Shown one piece after another: positions 54,225-64,000 of a stretch of DNA of 64,000 bases. This DNA is from a bacterium. Lineage in GTDB: Bacteria; Bacillota; Bacilli; Lactobacillales; Streptococcaceae. The notes beneath the pieces were generated by a model, which had not been told where the DNA came from, ran no database searches, and saw nothing but the letters and a program-made list of their open reading frames with translations. The translations under genes were made by a program, and so were the position numbers. The stretch lies in contig CAJNBP010000003.1 of assembly GCA_905221035.1 (NCBI GenBank), positions 1 to 64,000 on the forward strand, in the 5' to 3' direction. Positions within the stretch are counted from its first letter, which is position 1. Every line of letters starts with the position of its first letter.

Positions 54225-56126
54225 TTAATCACGAGAATTTTCGTGGTTACCTTCACTACTTGATTGAGTCGTAGCAGGTGCATTCCCTCGTTGATTTCCT
54301 TGTTGGTTCCCCTGACTTGGTGTTGTAGTAGAACCTTGGTTTCCACGTTGAGCTGGTGTTGATGATGACGTTGACGGCGGTGTTTTTGGTTTGTAGATTG
54401 AAATCTTGACACGCGTCTTAGTCAAATCAACCTTTTCACCCGCTTTTGGACTCTGTTCAACGACTGTACCCTCAGCAGTTCCATCAGGAGCTGTCGACAC
54501 TTCTACAACTTCAATATTGGCTTCTTTAATACCGACAATTTGAACGAGATTGTTTTTAGTAAATTCAAGACTAGATCCTATATAACTTGGCATGGCAACG
54601 CTGGTTACTTTCTTAGCAACGGTTAAAGTAATCGTTGAGGCCTTGCTCAAATCATAGGTTGTTCCGGCAGCTGGACTCTGTCTGAGAACAGTTCCTGCTT
54701 CACTCTCACTTGATTCTTCTTCCTCAATCTTGATGAGATTTTCAGGAACCTTCTTCTGCTTGAGTTCTGCGATAACATCTGTCGATTTACGGCCGATATA
54801 GTTACTCAATTGGAAGGATTGCTTGCCTGATGAGACAATCAAATTGATTTTCGAACCTTCTTTTCGAGTCTTTCCAGCTTCAGGATCTGTACGGATAATC
54901 CGCCCTTCTTCCACCTTTTCACTAGCCTCTGATTTCTCCTCACCAATCTCAAAATTGGCTTTCTTGAGCGTCTCCTTGGCCTCCGCCACTGTCTGACCTG
55001 CCACATCTGGAATGGCAATGGTTGCAGGAGTTCTGGATAATATCCAAATCAGAGAGGCTGCCACCAATACAATGCTGGCCAACAAAATCATATAACGAAC
55101 TCTAAATTTCCGTTTCTTAACAGGCTTGCTTGCGTAATTTTCTTCTGAAACATGCTGACTCGGCTTCGCAGTCTGTTGCTTCGGACTTTGTGTTTGCACC
55201 TTAGGAATCGAGGTCAAGGTACTCTGTGATACTTTTGGTAGAGTCTTGGTATCTGCCTTAGTAGTATCATTAAATACCAGTTTAGGCTCATTGCGACGAT
55301 TATAAGACAAGCTACTAGACAAGTCCACATACATCTCTGCAACTGACTGATAACGATCTGTCAATTTCTTGGCAGTTGCCTTGATGACAACATTCTCCAA
55401 AGCCTGAGGCACAGATGGATTTTCATCAATAACTGACGGCAGTGGTTTTTGGAAATGCTGAAGGGCAATGGTCACCGCGCTATCCCCGTCATAAGGGATA
55501 TGGCCAGTCAACATCTCATAGAAAATAATCCCCATGGCATAGATATCACTCTGTACAGTCGCCTTCGAACCACGCGCCTGCTCTGGTGACAAGTAATGAA
55601 CTGAGCCCAGCATAGAGTTAGTCTGGGTCAGACTCGTCTCTGCAAAGGCTACCGCAATCCCAAAGTCTGTGACCTTGGCAGTCCCATCTGGTGTCAAGAG
55701 GATATTTTGCGGTTTCAAGTCCCTGTGAACAATTCCTCTGGTATGGGCCAAACGCATAGCCAATAGGATTTGTCCCATGATACGGACGGCTTCTTCATTA
55801 GAAAGAGGATAGTGTTCCTTGATATAGCGTTTAAGGTCCAGTCCAGCAACATACTCCATTGCAAGATACTGTTGACCATCTTCCTCACCAATATCTGTTA
55901 TCCGAACGATATGAGGATGGTCTAGATCTGCCATAGCTCTCGCTTCACGCTGAAAACGAGCTACAGCTATCGGGTCCGTCTGGTAGTTGGTCCTCAGGAC
56001 CTTCACTGCCACTTCTTCTCCGTCTAGAATTAAATCCTTAGCCAAATAGACATCTGCCATGCCTCCTCGGCCAATCTGTTTCACAATCCGATAGCGTCCG
56101 GCAAAAATCTTGCCGATTTGGATCAT
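54225..56126 (-). CDS. stkP: Serine/threonine protein kinase StkP, three-PASTA variant
   Basis: Membrane kinase that senses muropeptides and coordinates septal growth. 633 residues: kinase domain (about 10-270: [24 protein letters not shown]), juxtamembrane part, one membrane helix (about 343-363), three PASTA repeats (about 367-435, 436-506, 507-581) and a Ser/Thr/Gln/Asn/Gly-rich tail (582-633). Pneumococcal StkP, as I remember it, has four PASTA repeats and ends soon after the last one. ATGA overlap with phpP. Confidence 0.95.
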   Translation of the reverse strand: MIQIGKIFAGRYRIVKQIGRGGMADVYLAKDLILDGEEVAVKVLRTNYQTDPIAVARFQREARAMADLDHPHIVRITDIGEEDGQQYLAMEYVAGLDLKRYIKEHYPLSNEEAVRIMGQILLAMRLAHTRGIVHRDLKPQNILLTPDGTAKVTDFGIAVAFAETSLTQTNSMLGSVHYLSPEQARGSKATVQSDIYAMGIIFYEMLTGHIPYDGDSAVTIALQHFQKPLPSVIDENPSVPQALENVVIKATAKKLTDRYQSVAEMYVDLSSSLSYNRRNEPKLVFNDTTKADTKTLPKVSQSTLTSIPKVQTQSPKQQTAKPSQHVSEENYASKPVKKRKFRVRYMILLASIVLVAASLIWILSRTPATIAIPDVAGQTVAEAKETLKKANFEIGEEKSEASEKVEEGRIIRTDPEAGKTRKEGSKINLIVSSGKQSFQLSNYIGRKSTDVIAELKQKKVPENLIKIEEEESSESEAGTVLRQSPAAGTTYDLSKASTITLTVAKKVTSVAMPSYIGSSLEFTKNNLVQIVGIKEANIEVVEVSTAPDGTAEGTVVEQSPKAGEKVDLTKTRVKISIYKPKTPPSTSSSTPAQRGNQGSTTTPSQGNQQGNQRGNAPATTQSSSEGNHENSRD

Positions 56127-56863
56127 TCTGCATCCTCCTCGTTCATAGAAACAAGGGCAACCGTAATGTTGTCTAAACCTCCTGCATTGTTAGCAAAACG
56201 CACGAGCGTCGCTGTTTTATCTGCCAAAGGAATATCACTGGTTACAATATCACAAATCTCACTGCCTGAAATCATGTTAGTCAAACCATCACTATTTAGC
56301 AAGAGATAGTCACCTGGCTCAAGGGTAATCATTCCAAAATCAGGTTGAACTTCATCTTTTTGACCGATAGATTGAGTAATAATATTTTTCTGTGGATGGC
56401 TAGCTGCTTCTTCTGGTGTCAATTGACCTGCCTTAAGCAATTCATTGACCAAAGAATGGTCGCTCGTTAACTGGTGGTATTCTTCCCCACGAATCAAACC
56501 GATACGAGAATCTCCAATGTGAGCATAGATAGCCTGATTGCCAATAATAGCAACAGCTTCTAGAGTTGTTCCCATTCCTTTATAGGCATCATCTTGTCCA
56601 AGTTGATGAATCTTTTGATTTTCAATTTCTAAGTAATGGGCGAACCATTCACGCACTTCATTGACTGTATCGATCTGGGTATCAACCCAAGCTATACCTA
56701 GGTCTGTTACTGCCATTTCACTAGCGATATTCCCTGCGCGATGACCTCCCATCCCATCAGCTAAAATAATCATGGTACGCCCAGCTCTATTGACATAGTG
56801 GTTGACATAGTCTTGGTTATTTGTTCGTTTCTGACCAACATCTGTTAATAATGAAATTTCCAT
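56123..56863 (-). CDS. phpP: PP2C-type protein phosphatase PhpP
   Basis: Reverses StkP phosphorylation. 246 residues with PP2C metal motifs ([46 protein letters not shown]). It overlaps stkP by four bases, so the pair is made together. It is co-transcribed with rsmB upstream. Confidence 0.96.
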   Translation of the reverse strand: MEISLLTDVGQKRTNNQDYVNHYVNRAGRTMIILADGMGGHRAGNIASEMAVTDLGIAWVDTQIDTVNEVREWFAHYLEIENQKIHQLGQDDAYKGMGTTLEAVAIIGNQAIYAHIGDSRIGLIRGEEYHQLTSDHSLVNELLKAGQLTPEEAASHPQKNIITQSIGQKDEVQPDFGMITLEPGDYLLLNSDGLTNMISGSEICDIVTSDIPLADKTATLVRFANNAGGLDNITVALVSMNEEDAE

Positions 56864-56877
56864 GTGTCAGTTCCTTC

Positions 56878-58194
56878 CTAATCCGATATCTTGCGAAATT
56901 GACTGATGAAGAATCCATCACTTCCATACAATTCAGGTGTAATGAGGATACAGCCGTCTTTCATGATATCCTTACATTCATGTTCTAGTTTTACCTGCTC
57001 GAACTCGGGATGACTTTCTAAAAACGCCTTAACGACTTGAAAATTCTCCTCTGAGACAATAGTACAGGTACTATAAGTTATTATACCACCTTTGCGTAGT
57101 GTTTGACAAACACTACCTAATATTTCTAGCTGAATTTCCTGTAAGGACGCGAAATCTGCCGTTTCTTTATTGTATTTGATATCTGGTTTGCGACGCAAAA
57201 GACCGATTCCTGAACAGGGAGCATCTACTAAAACCTTATCAAAGGAATTCTGACCAAAAAACTCATGCACTTTTCTGGCATCCAATTTTTGCGTTTGAAC
57301 CCAATCTGCGACTCCCAGACGTTGGGCATTTTCTTGGATTAAGTCCAACTTGTGATCATACAAGTCCAGAGCAGTAACCTGACCTGTCGTAAGATAAGAG
57401 GCAATATGGGCTGTTTTCCCACCCGGAGCCGCACAGGCATCTAGAACCTGCTCATTTCCTTGTAGATCAAGCGTCGGCGCAACCAATTGACTGGACTCAT
57501 CTTGGATAGTAATGGCTCCCTCCGCAAACAAATCATGACCTGCAAAATGCCCTTGCTCCTTGACGAGACCAGAAACAGACAAAGGTGAATCACTAGCCTC
57601 CAACAAGGCTTGGATTTCCTCTTTTCGACTTAAATCGGTCACACGAATACTGGCTTTGTTGCGCACCAAGAGGCTTTCAAAGATGGCTTGCGCTCGCTCT
57701 TCACCGTATTCTTCCTTAAGTTTAGACACCAGCCAAACCGGTAGAGAATAAGCAATGGAATCACGCTTGTTTTTTCGTTTGATACTGGCAATATCTGGCC
57801 AGCCTTCTCGCAAGATACGACGTAAGACAGCATTGACCAATTTTTCACTGCCTTTTTTACGGAATTTAGCTAATTCCACTGCTTCATTAACCACAGCATG
57901 GTCTGGAATCTTGTCCAAATAGCGAAATTGGTAGGCACTCATGAGAAGCAGGACATAGAGCCAACTGTCTAACTGGTCTCTGTCCTCAATAAAGTGGGAT
58001 AGGTACCATTCCAAAGTCAGTTTGCGGGCTACCGTTCCATAAACAATCTCAGTTACCAAGCCCTTATCCGTTGCCGAAAGTTGGCTTCCCTTGAGATGCT
58101 TATTTAAGGCAATATTTGAGTATGCTTGATTGATAAAGACATCCTCTAGCACTACCAAAGCTAGACTTCTAGCCGTTTCTACTTTAGTCACCAA
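56878..58194 (-). CDS. rsmB: 16S rRNA (cytosine-967-C5) methyltransferase
   Basis: 438 residues: NusB-like N-terminal RNA-binding domain and a methyltransferase domain with SAM motif [30 protein letters not shown] and the catalytic Cys in YSTCTI. It overlaps fmt by 11 bases. Confidence 0.95.
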   Translation of the reverse strand: MVTKVETARSLALVVLEDVFINQAYSNIALNKHLKGSQLSATDKGLVTEIVYGTVARKLTLEWYLSHFIEDRDQLDSWLYVLLLMSAYQFRYLDKIPDHAVVNEAVELAKFRKKGSEKLVNAVLRRILREGWPDIASIKRKNKRDSIAYSLPVWLVSKLKEEYGEERAQAIFESLLVRNKASIRVTDLSRKEEIQALLEASDSPLSVSGLVKEQGHFAGHDLFAEGAITIQDESSQLVAPTLDLQGNEQVLDACAAPGGKTAHIASYLTTGQVTALDLYDHKLDLIQENAQRLGVADWVQTQKLDARKVHEFFGQNSFDKVLVDAPCSGIGLLRRKPDIKYNKETADFASLQEIQLEILGSVCQTLRKGGIITYSTCTIVSEENFQVVKAFLESHPEFEQVKLEHECKDIMKDGCILITPELYGSDGFFISQFRKISD

Positions 58195-59119
58195 ATCGTT
58201 CTCCTACTGTCAATGTCCGTCCAACACCGTTGAGGAAGGAAGCAATGTCCATTTTAGGTTTGCCAGCTGGTTGCACTTGTTTGAGAGATAGAGCACCTTC
58301 TGCCGTTGCAACAATCAATTCTTTCTTGCCAATAGAGAGAATTTCACCTGGATTTCCCTGACCTTCTATTGGTAGGGCTTCATAAATCTTAAAGCGGTCG
58401 CCCTTTAGAAAAGTATGGGCAACAGGCCACGGATTCATGCCACGGATTTGGTTAAAGAGTTGGCGATTGGTTTTAGTCCAATCCAGTTTTTCTTCCTCTG
58501 GCTTGATATTTGGCGAGAAAGTGACCCGACTTGGATCCTGCGGTTCAGGTTTGATTTCCCCAGCAATATAGGCAGGCAAAGTATCCAAAAGCAAATCACG
58601 ACCAACAAGCGCTAATTTCTCAAATAAGGTACCAACATTGTCCTCATCTGTTATAGGGATGCTGCGACGAGAAATCATATCTCCTGCATCCATTTCCTTA
58701 ACCATCTCCATAATGGTCACACCAGCTTCCTCATCCCCTTGAATCAAGGCATAATGGATAGGCGCACCACCACGGTGTTTTGGAAGGAGGGAAGCGTGAA
58801 CATTGACCGCAAAATCCATGCTATCAAGGAGTTTACTTGGAAGAAACTGCCCAAAAGCAGCAGTCACAATTCCATCCGCTCCTAGCTTCATAATCGCTTC
58901 CATCTCTGGACTTCCAGATAATTTTTCAGGTTGGTAGATAGGAAGTCCTGCTTCTTTGGCAGCCTGCTTAACTGGTGTCTCTTGGATCACTTTTTTACGG
59001 CCGACAGCACGGTCTGGCTGGGTCACAACGGCTAGAATTTCGTAACGATCATCTGTCAAAAGTCCTTTTAAGACTGTTGCTGAAAAGTCGGGAGTTCCCA
59101 TAAAGATTAGTTTTGTCAT
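58184..59119 (-). CDS. fmt: Methionyl-tRNA formyltransferase
   Basis: Formylates initiator Met-tRNA. 311 residues; the catalytic region [16 protein letters not shown] (about 110-125) and the N-terminal FMGTPDFS are present. Located between priA and rsmB, the usual order in streptococci. Confidence 0.96.
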   Translation of the reverse strand: MTKLIFMGTPDFSATVLKGLLTDDRYEILAVVTQPDRAVGRKKVIQETPVKQAAKEAGLPIYQPEKLSGSPEMEAIMKLGADGIVTAAFGQFLPSKLLDSMDFAVNVHASLLPKHRGGAPIHYALIQGDEEAGVTIMEMVKEMDAGDMISRRSIPITDEDNVGTLFEKLALVGRDLLLDTLPAYIAGEIKPEPQDPSRVTFSPNIKPEEEKLDWTKTNRQLFNQIRGMNPWPVAHTFLKGDRFKIYEALPIEGQGNPGEILSIGKKELIVATAEGALSLKQVQPAGKPKMDIASFLNGVGRTLTVGERFGD

Positions 59120-59131
59120 ATCTTCTCCTTC

Positions 59132-61528
59132 TTATAAAAATTGCTGTGGCTCATGGTCAATGCTGAGACGGAGCTCACTATTTTCCCTTTCTTGAGTCAA
59201 GGCCAGAACCCGATTTAGAGTCGGCTCCAGCTCATCTTCTAAACGGTATTTAATCAAAATTTGGTAATGATAGAGGTTGTGGGTACGGGCGATGGGTTTG
59301 GGTGTCGGCCCGAGAATGTTACTGGTATCTGACAAGCCTGACCGCAAAATGTTCATAACTTCATAAGCACGTTTGACAACCTCTTCTTCTTTCTTGTGAG
59401 AAAGGGTAATGCCAATCGTGAAATAGTAAGGTGGATAGCCAAGTTGTCGTCTAATTCCCATTTCATAAGCATAAAAGCCTTCGTAATCCTGTTCCTTGGC
59501 AAATCGAATAGCATAGTGCTGCGGATTGTAGGACTGTATCAAGACCTGCCCAGCTTTTTCAGCCCGACCTGCTCGACCTGCCACCTGAGTCAAGAGCTGG
59601 AAGGTTCTCTCAGAAGAACGGAAATCAGGCAAATTCAAGGCCGTATCCGCATTGAGAACTCCAACTAAAGTCACATTTGGAAAATCCAAGCCCTTGGCAA
59701 TCATCTGAGTCCCAAGCAAGATATCCGCCTCTCCTCGTCCAAACTGGTCAAGTAGAGCTTGATGACTGCCTTTCTTACGGGTCGTATCCACATCCATCCG
59801 CAGAATACGTGCCTGAGGAAAAAGCTCTGCCAGTTCGTCATAAGCCTTTTGAGTCCCTGTCCCATAGTAGCGAATACTGCGGCTCTTACAGTTAGGACAG
59901 CTCTGAGGAATATCCTTTGAAAAACCACAATAATGGCAGTTCATAGTCTTGGTATCCATGTGCAAGGTCAAGGAAATATCACAGTTGGGACAAGTATCCA
60001 CCGTTCCACACTCCCGACACATGACAAAGCTAGAATAACCACGACGATTGAGCATGAGAACCACCTGTTCTTTTTTAGCCAGACGATCCTGAATGGCTTC
60101 TAGCAAAGGTGGAGTAAAGTTTGACGTCTCGTTTTGTCCGATATAGTCCCGAAAATCAATCACTTGAACCTCGGGAATGGTAGCCAAAGGATTGGCACGT
60201 TGGGTCAAACGTAAGTATTGATAAACACCTTTTCCAGCCCGCGCACGGCTTTCCAAACTAGGTGTCGCTGAACCAAGGACCAAGGCCGCTTGATTATATT
60301 GGGCCCGTAAAATAGCCACCTCTCTGGCATGGTAACGGGGGTTACTGTCCTGCTTATAAGTCGCTTCATGCTCCTCATCGATAATCATGGCACCTAGATT
60401 TTTCAAGGGGGCAAAGATGGCCGATCTGGCGCCAACAACAACTTGAGCATCGCCTCGTTCCACCTTGCGCCATTCATCATACTTTTCACCATTGGACAAG
60501 CCCGAGTGAAGAATAGCCACCTTGTCCCCAAAACGTGCTATAAAACGCTCCGTCATCTGTGGAGTCAAGGAAATCTCAGGAACCAGCAAAATAGCTGTCT
60601 TGCCCTTGTCCAAGGCTCCTTGGATAATCTGCAAGTAAACCTCTGTCTTCCCACTTCCTGTAATCCCTTGAAGGAGGAAGGGAGGCTGATGACTACCAAT
60701 AGCACTGACAACCGCATCACGCGCCTGTCTTTGCTCTGGATTCAATTCCAAAGGCTGACTTGCTTCAATCCCTTCAAAATAAGCAGCCGAGCGTTGCACT
60801 TCCTTTTGGACTATGCTAACAGCACCTTGTTCCACAAAGAAGTTGATTTGCTCCCGCGAGTAGGACTCTAACAAACTAGCCAAAGAAGCGCTCTCTGGAT
60901 GAGACAGTAGATAGTCTCTCAGTTCTAACTTTTTCTTGGCGCGTGTAGAAATCTCTACACTTTCTAATTGAGCCAGATGAACCTCATACCAAGACTGGGT
61001 CTTGACCTTCTTTTGATCAATTGCCTGATATTCCAGACCAAGCAGGCCTTTTCTAGTTAAACGCATCATTTCGGCTTGCTTTGCGATGTCTAGTGAAGAA
61101 AAGGCAAGCGAATCTTCTGAACCAAACAGACGCTCTCGGTCTTCCTGACTCAAACCTTCCAGAGGATAGAGAATCTTGTCATAGCTGGAATTCAAAAATC
61201 CTGGAAGCATGGCCTTGAGGATGGATATTTTGTAGGAGAAGACAGACTTGCGTAATTCCTCAGCCAGCCAGAGTTGTTCTTGCGTGAGAACAGGAGAAAA
61301 ATCCAGTACCTCGGCAACATCTTTTAAATCTTGCTCTATCTCTTCTTCAGCTGATTGAGAATCCAAACCAAGAACAATCCCTTGAATCAGGCGATTCCCC
61401 TTACCAAAGGGTACATGGACTCTCATCCCAACTTCCAGCATTCCCTCAAATTCCTCAGGAATCCTGTAACTATAGGGCTGGTCTGTCTGCATCAAGGGCA
61501 CATCTACGATAATCTTGGCCATGGCCAT
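59132..61528 (-). CDS. priA: Primosomal helicase PriA
   Basis: Restarts stalled replication forks. 798 residues: 3'-end binding domain, helicase core (GITGSGKTEVYL, IIDEEHEATYKQ), zinc cluster with paired Cys (CRECGTVDTCPNC and HYCGFSKDIPQSCPNC) and the C-terminal domain. The first ATG (61528) has AGGAGG seven bases upstream; a second ATG two codons later is the alternative. Confidence 0.96.
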   Translation of the reverse strand: MAMAKIIVDVPLMQTDQPYSYRIPEEFEGMLEVGMRVHVPFGKGNRLIQGIVLGLDSQSAEEEIEQDLKDVAEVLDFSPVLTQEQLWLAEELRKSVFSYKISILKAMLPGFLNSSYDKILYPLEGLSQEDRERLFGSEDSLAFSSLDIAKQAEMMRLTRKGLLGLEYQAIDQKKVKTQSWYEVHLAQLESVEISTRAKKKLELRDYLLSHPESASLASLLESYSREQINFFVEQGAVSIVQKEVQRSAAYFEGIEASQPLELNPEQRQARDAVVSAIGSHQPPFLLQGITGSGKTEVYLQIIQGALDKGKTAILLVPEISLTPQMTERFIARFGDKVAILHSGLSNGEKYDEWRKVERGDAQVVVGARSAIFAPLKNLGAMIIDEEHEATYKQDSNPRYHAREVAILRAQYNQAALVLGSATPSLESRARAGKGVYQYLRLTQRANPLATIPEVQVIDFRDYIGQNETSNFTPPLLEAIQDRLAKKEQVVLMLNRRGYSSFVMCRECGTVDTCPNCDISLTLHMDTKTMNCHYCGFSKDIPQSCPNCKSRSIRYYGTGTQKAYDELAELFPQARILRMDVDTTRKKGSHQALLDQFGRGEADILLGTQMIAKGLDFPNVTLVGVLNADTALNLPDFRSSERTFQLLTQVAGRAGRAEKAGQVLIQSYNPQHYAIRFAKEQDYEGFYAYEMGIRRQLGYPPYYFTIGITLSHKKEEEVVKRAYEVMNILRSGLSDTSNILGPTPKPIARTHNLYHYQILIKYRLEDELEPTLNRVLALTQERENSELRLSIDHEPQQFL

Positions 61529-61593
61529 CTTCTCACCTCCTCCTTGTCAGTATATTCTTGCAATAGAAAAAATAAGATTGAGTCCCCCCAACC

Positions 61594-61908
61594 TTAAATT
61601 TTTTCACCATCTTCTTTTTCTTTAGCGATTTGCTCTTTGATTTTCTTTTCTTCTTCTTCTTTGCGGCGTTTTTCTTCTTCGATACGGCGACGCACTGCTT
61701 CACGTTTTCCTTCTGGATCTGGGTGAATTGTAACGTTTCCTGATTCGATTTCTTCTAAAGCGCGAAGAGTTGATTTTTCAGACTTGAAGCCTTGAGTTGC
61801 TGGCGCACCTGCTTCCAATTCGTGGGCACGTTTTGCTTCCAAGATTACGAGTGAATATTTTGAAGGAACCTTGTCGAGCAAGGTATCAATAGAGGGTTTT
61901 AACATCAT
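61594..61908 (-). CDS. rpoZ: RNA polymerase omega subunit
   Basis: 104 residues. The N-terminal part ([20 protein letters not shown] and AKRAHEL) is the omega fold; the last 35 residues are a highly charged Arg/Lys/Glu helix. It lies 24 bases after gmk, the usual gmk-rpoZ-priA order. The Shine-Dalgarno is weak. Confidence 0.93.
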
Positions 61909-61932
61909 TTGCTTGTACCTATTTTCTAAATT

Positions 61933-62574
<642 letters not shown>

Positions 62575-62661
62575 TCAGTCTGTAAAATAAAATAAGATTT
62601 CCCTTCAGATAGTAGCATTTTGTGCAAACTATCCTTCTACAGTCTTTCTATCTAGTGTAAC

Positions 62662-62689
62662 AAAAAAGCAGTAATTTTTCAACTGCTCT
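62662..62689 (-). terminator. rny terminator
   Basis: AGCAGTT and ACTGCT arms on the minus strand, followed by six T, just after the rny stop. Confidence 0.82.
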
Positions 62690-62696
62690 TTCTTAT

Positions 62697-64000
62697 TTAT
62701 TTAGCATAATCTACTGCACGAAGCTCACGAATCACGGTTACCTTGATATTTCCTGGGTAATCGAGATTATTTTCAATTTTCTCACGAACTTTGTGAGCCA
62801 AGATTGTGACTTTGTCGTCCTTGATTTGTCCTGGATTGACCATGATGCGGATTTCACGTCCTGCTTGAAGGGCAAAGCTAGTTTGCACTCCTTCAAAGCC
62901 GTTCGCAATTTCTTCCAAATCATGAAGACGCTTGATATAGCTTTCAAGAGACTCACTACGAGCACCTGGACGAGCCGCGCTCAAGGCATCTGCTGCAGCG
63001 ACAATCACTGCAATCACGCTCTCAGGCTCAACATCGCCGTGGTGGCTAGCAATGGTATTCACCACAACTGGGTGTTCCTTGTACTTACGGGCCAATTCCA
63101 TACCGATTTCAACGTGGCTACCTTCAACCTCACGGTCAATAGCTTTCCCAATATCGTGAAGGAACCCTGCACGACGTGCCAGAGCCGCATTTTCGCCAAG
63201 CTCGCTGGCCATGATACCAGCCAATTTAGCAACCTCAATCGAATGACGCAAGACATTTTGTCCATATGAAGTACGGAACTGCAAGCGACCCATGATTTTC
63301 ATCAAGTCTGGATGAAGGTTTGGCGCACCAATCTCATAGGCAGCAGCCTCACCGTATTCACGGATTTTATTGTCAATCTCCTGACGGTTTTTCTCAACCA
63401 ACTCCTCGATACGAGCTGGATGAATACGACCATCCTTGAGCAACATTTCCATAGTCATACGGGCAATTTCGCGACGAATTGGGTCAAATCCTGACAAGGT
63501 TACTACTTCTGGTGTATCGTCGATAATCACATCGACCCCTGTCAAACTTTCAAAGGTACGAATGTTACGACCTTCACGACCAATAATGCGTCCCTTCATG
63601 GTATCATCTGGTAGATGAACCGTTGAGTTTGTTGACTCCGCCACATACTCACCAGCAATACGTTGCATAGCTTGAACCAGGATGTCCTTGGCCATTTTGT
63701 CAGAACGTTCCTTGACCTCTTGCTCAGCTTCGCGAATACGACTGGCAATCTCCTTGGTCAAGTTTTCCTCTGTCTGAGCCAAGATAATATCTCGCGCTTC
63801 TGCCTGAGACAGGGCACCAATACGTTCTAGCTCTGCTTCTTTTTGTCTTTCGACTTCCTCTAATTGCTCTTCACGCGCATCAAGGTTTTTCGCTCTATCA
63901 GAAATACTTTGTTCTTTTTGTTCAAGTGTTTGTTCTTTACTCGTCAAATTGTCGTCCTTACGGTCAAGACTAGTAGCTCTCTCGGTCAAACGACTTTCGA
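62697..64000 (-). CDS. rny: Ribonuclease Y, 5' end outside the window
   Basis: Membrane-tethered endoribonuclease that initiates mRNA decay. The visible 434 codons hold the coiled coil (to about 105 of the visible part), a KH domain ([16 protein letters not shown]) and the HD domain ([21 protein letters not shown]). The frame is open to the window edge; the membrane anchor and start codon lie beyond it. Confidence 0.95.
   Translation of the reverse strand, partial: ESRLTERATSLDRKDDNLTSKEQTLEQKEQSISDRAKNLDAREEQLEEVERQKEAELERIGALSQAEARDIILAQTEENLTKEIASRIREAEQEVKERSDKMAKDILVQAMQRIAGEYVAESTNSTVHLPDDTMKGRIIGREGRNIRTFESLTGVDVIIDDTPEVVTLSGFDPIRREIARMTMEMLLKDGRIHPARIEELVEKNRQEIDNKIREYGEAAAYEIGAPNLHPDLMKIMGRLQFRTSYGQNVLRHSIEVAKLAGIMASELGENAALARRAGFLHDIGKAIDREVEGSHVEIGMELARKYKEHPVVVNTIASHHGDVEPESVIAVIVAAADALSAARPGARSESLESYIKRLHDLEEIANGFEGVQTSFALQAGREIRIMVNPGQIKDDKVTILAHKVREKIENNLDYPGNIKVTVIRELRAVDYAK

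Overview
The window looks like chromosome of a mitis-group Streptococcus, close to S. pneumoniae and most likely S. mitis or a near relative. The evidence is the pair of BOX elements, the murM-murN pair, the mevalonate genes beside phpP-stkP, the sucrose locus and generally pneumococcus-like proteins. StkP has three PASTA repeats plus a low-complexity tail, whereas the pneumococcal protein as I remember it has four repeats and no such tail. I see no tRNA, rRNA, CRISPR array or intact insertion sequence.

Layout. 0-34 kb is mostly core genome on the minus strand. It holds rplK-rplA with two L1-like leader elements, an M42 peptidase-HIT-ldcB operon, brnQ, a UDG-like protein with a rhodanese, pepV, a nitroreductase, uvrC, a membrane-anchored metzincin, murM-murN, estA, RNase J2 and recJ. 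Two plus-strand transport units interrupt it: a lone lipoprotein solute-binding gene (8.6 kb) and a four-gene amino-acid ABC operon (19.7-22.7 kb). Then come msmK with a PucR-like regulator, and pnp-cysE-GNAT-cysS-mrnC and metE-metF, all on the minus strand. 34.2-43.3 kb is an accessory block: a HigA-like gene with a vestige of its toxin, a pyrimidine-dimer-glycosylase-like gene with a DUF1722 gene, a second orphan HigA-like gene, an unassigned two-gene cassette (soluble protein plus four-helix membrane protein), and a type I restriction-modification operon. 43.4-64 kb is core again: a VTT-family membrane protein, the sucrose genes scrK, scrA, scrB and scrR, mvaS-mvaA, a small secreted protein, a split ThrE-type exporter, and the long operon rny / gmk-rpoZ-priA-fmt-rsmB-phpP-stkP, with rny cut by the window end.

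How the genes work together. The sucrose genes form a regulon: ScrA imports and phosphorylates sucrose, ScrB splits sucrose-6-phosphate, ScrK phosphorylates the fructose released, and ScrR represses through LacI-type sites visible in the scrA-scrB gap. The metE promoter carries a clear MET-box palindrome. MurM/MurN, LdcB, PhpP/StkP and the mevalonate enzymes all serve the cell envelope.

Most notable: a two-copy structured repeat upstream of pnp whose stems differ by four compensatory base-pair changes; the unassigned cassette downstream of hsdS; the divergent StkP ectodomain; and a MurN whose middle third appears exchanged. Comparisons with S. pneumoniae are from memory and need an alignment.
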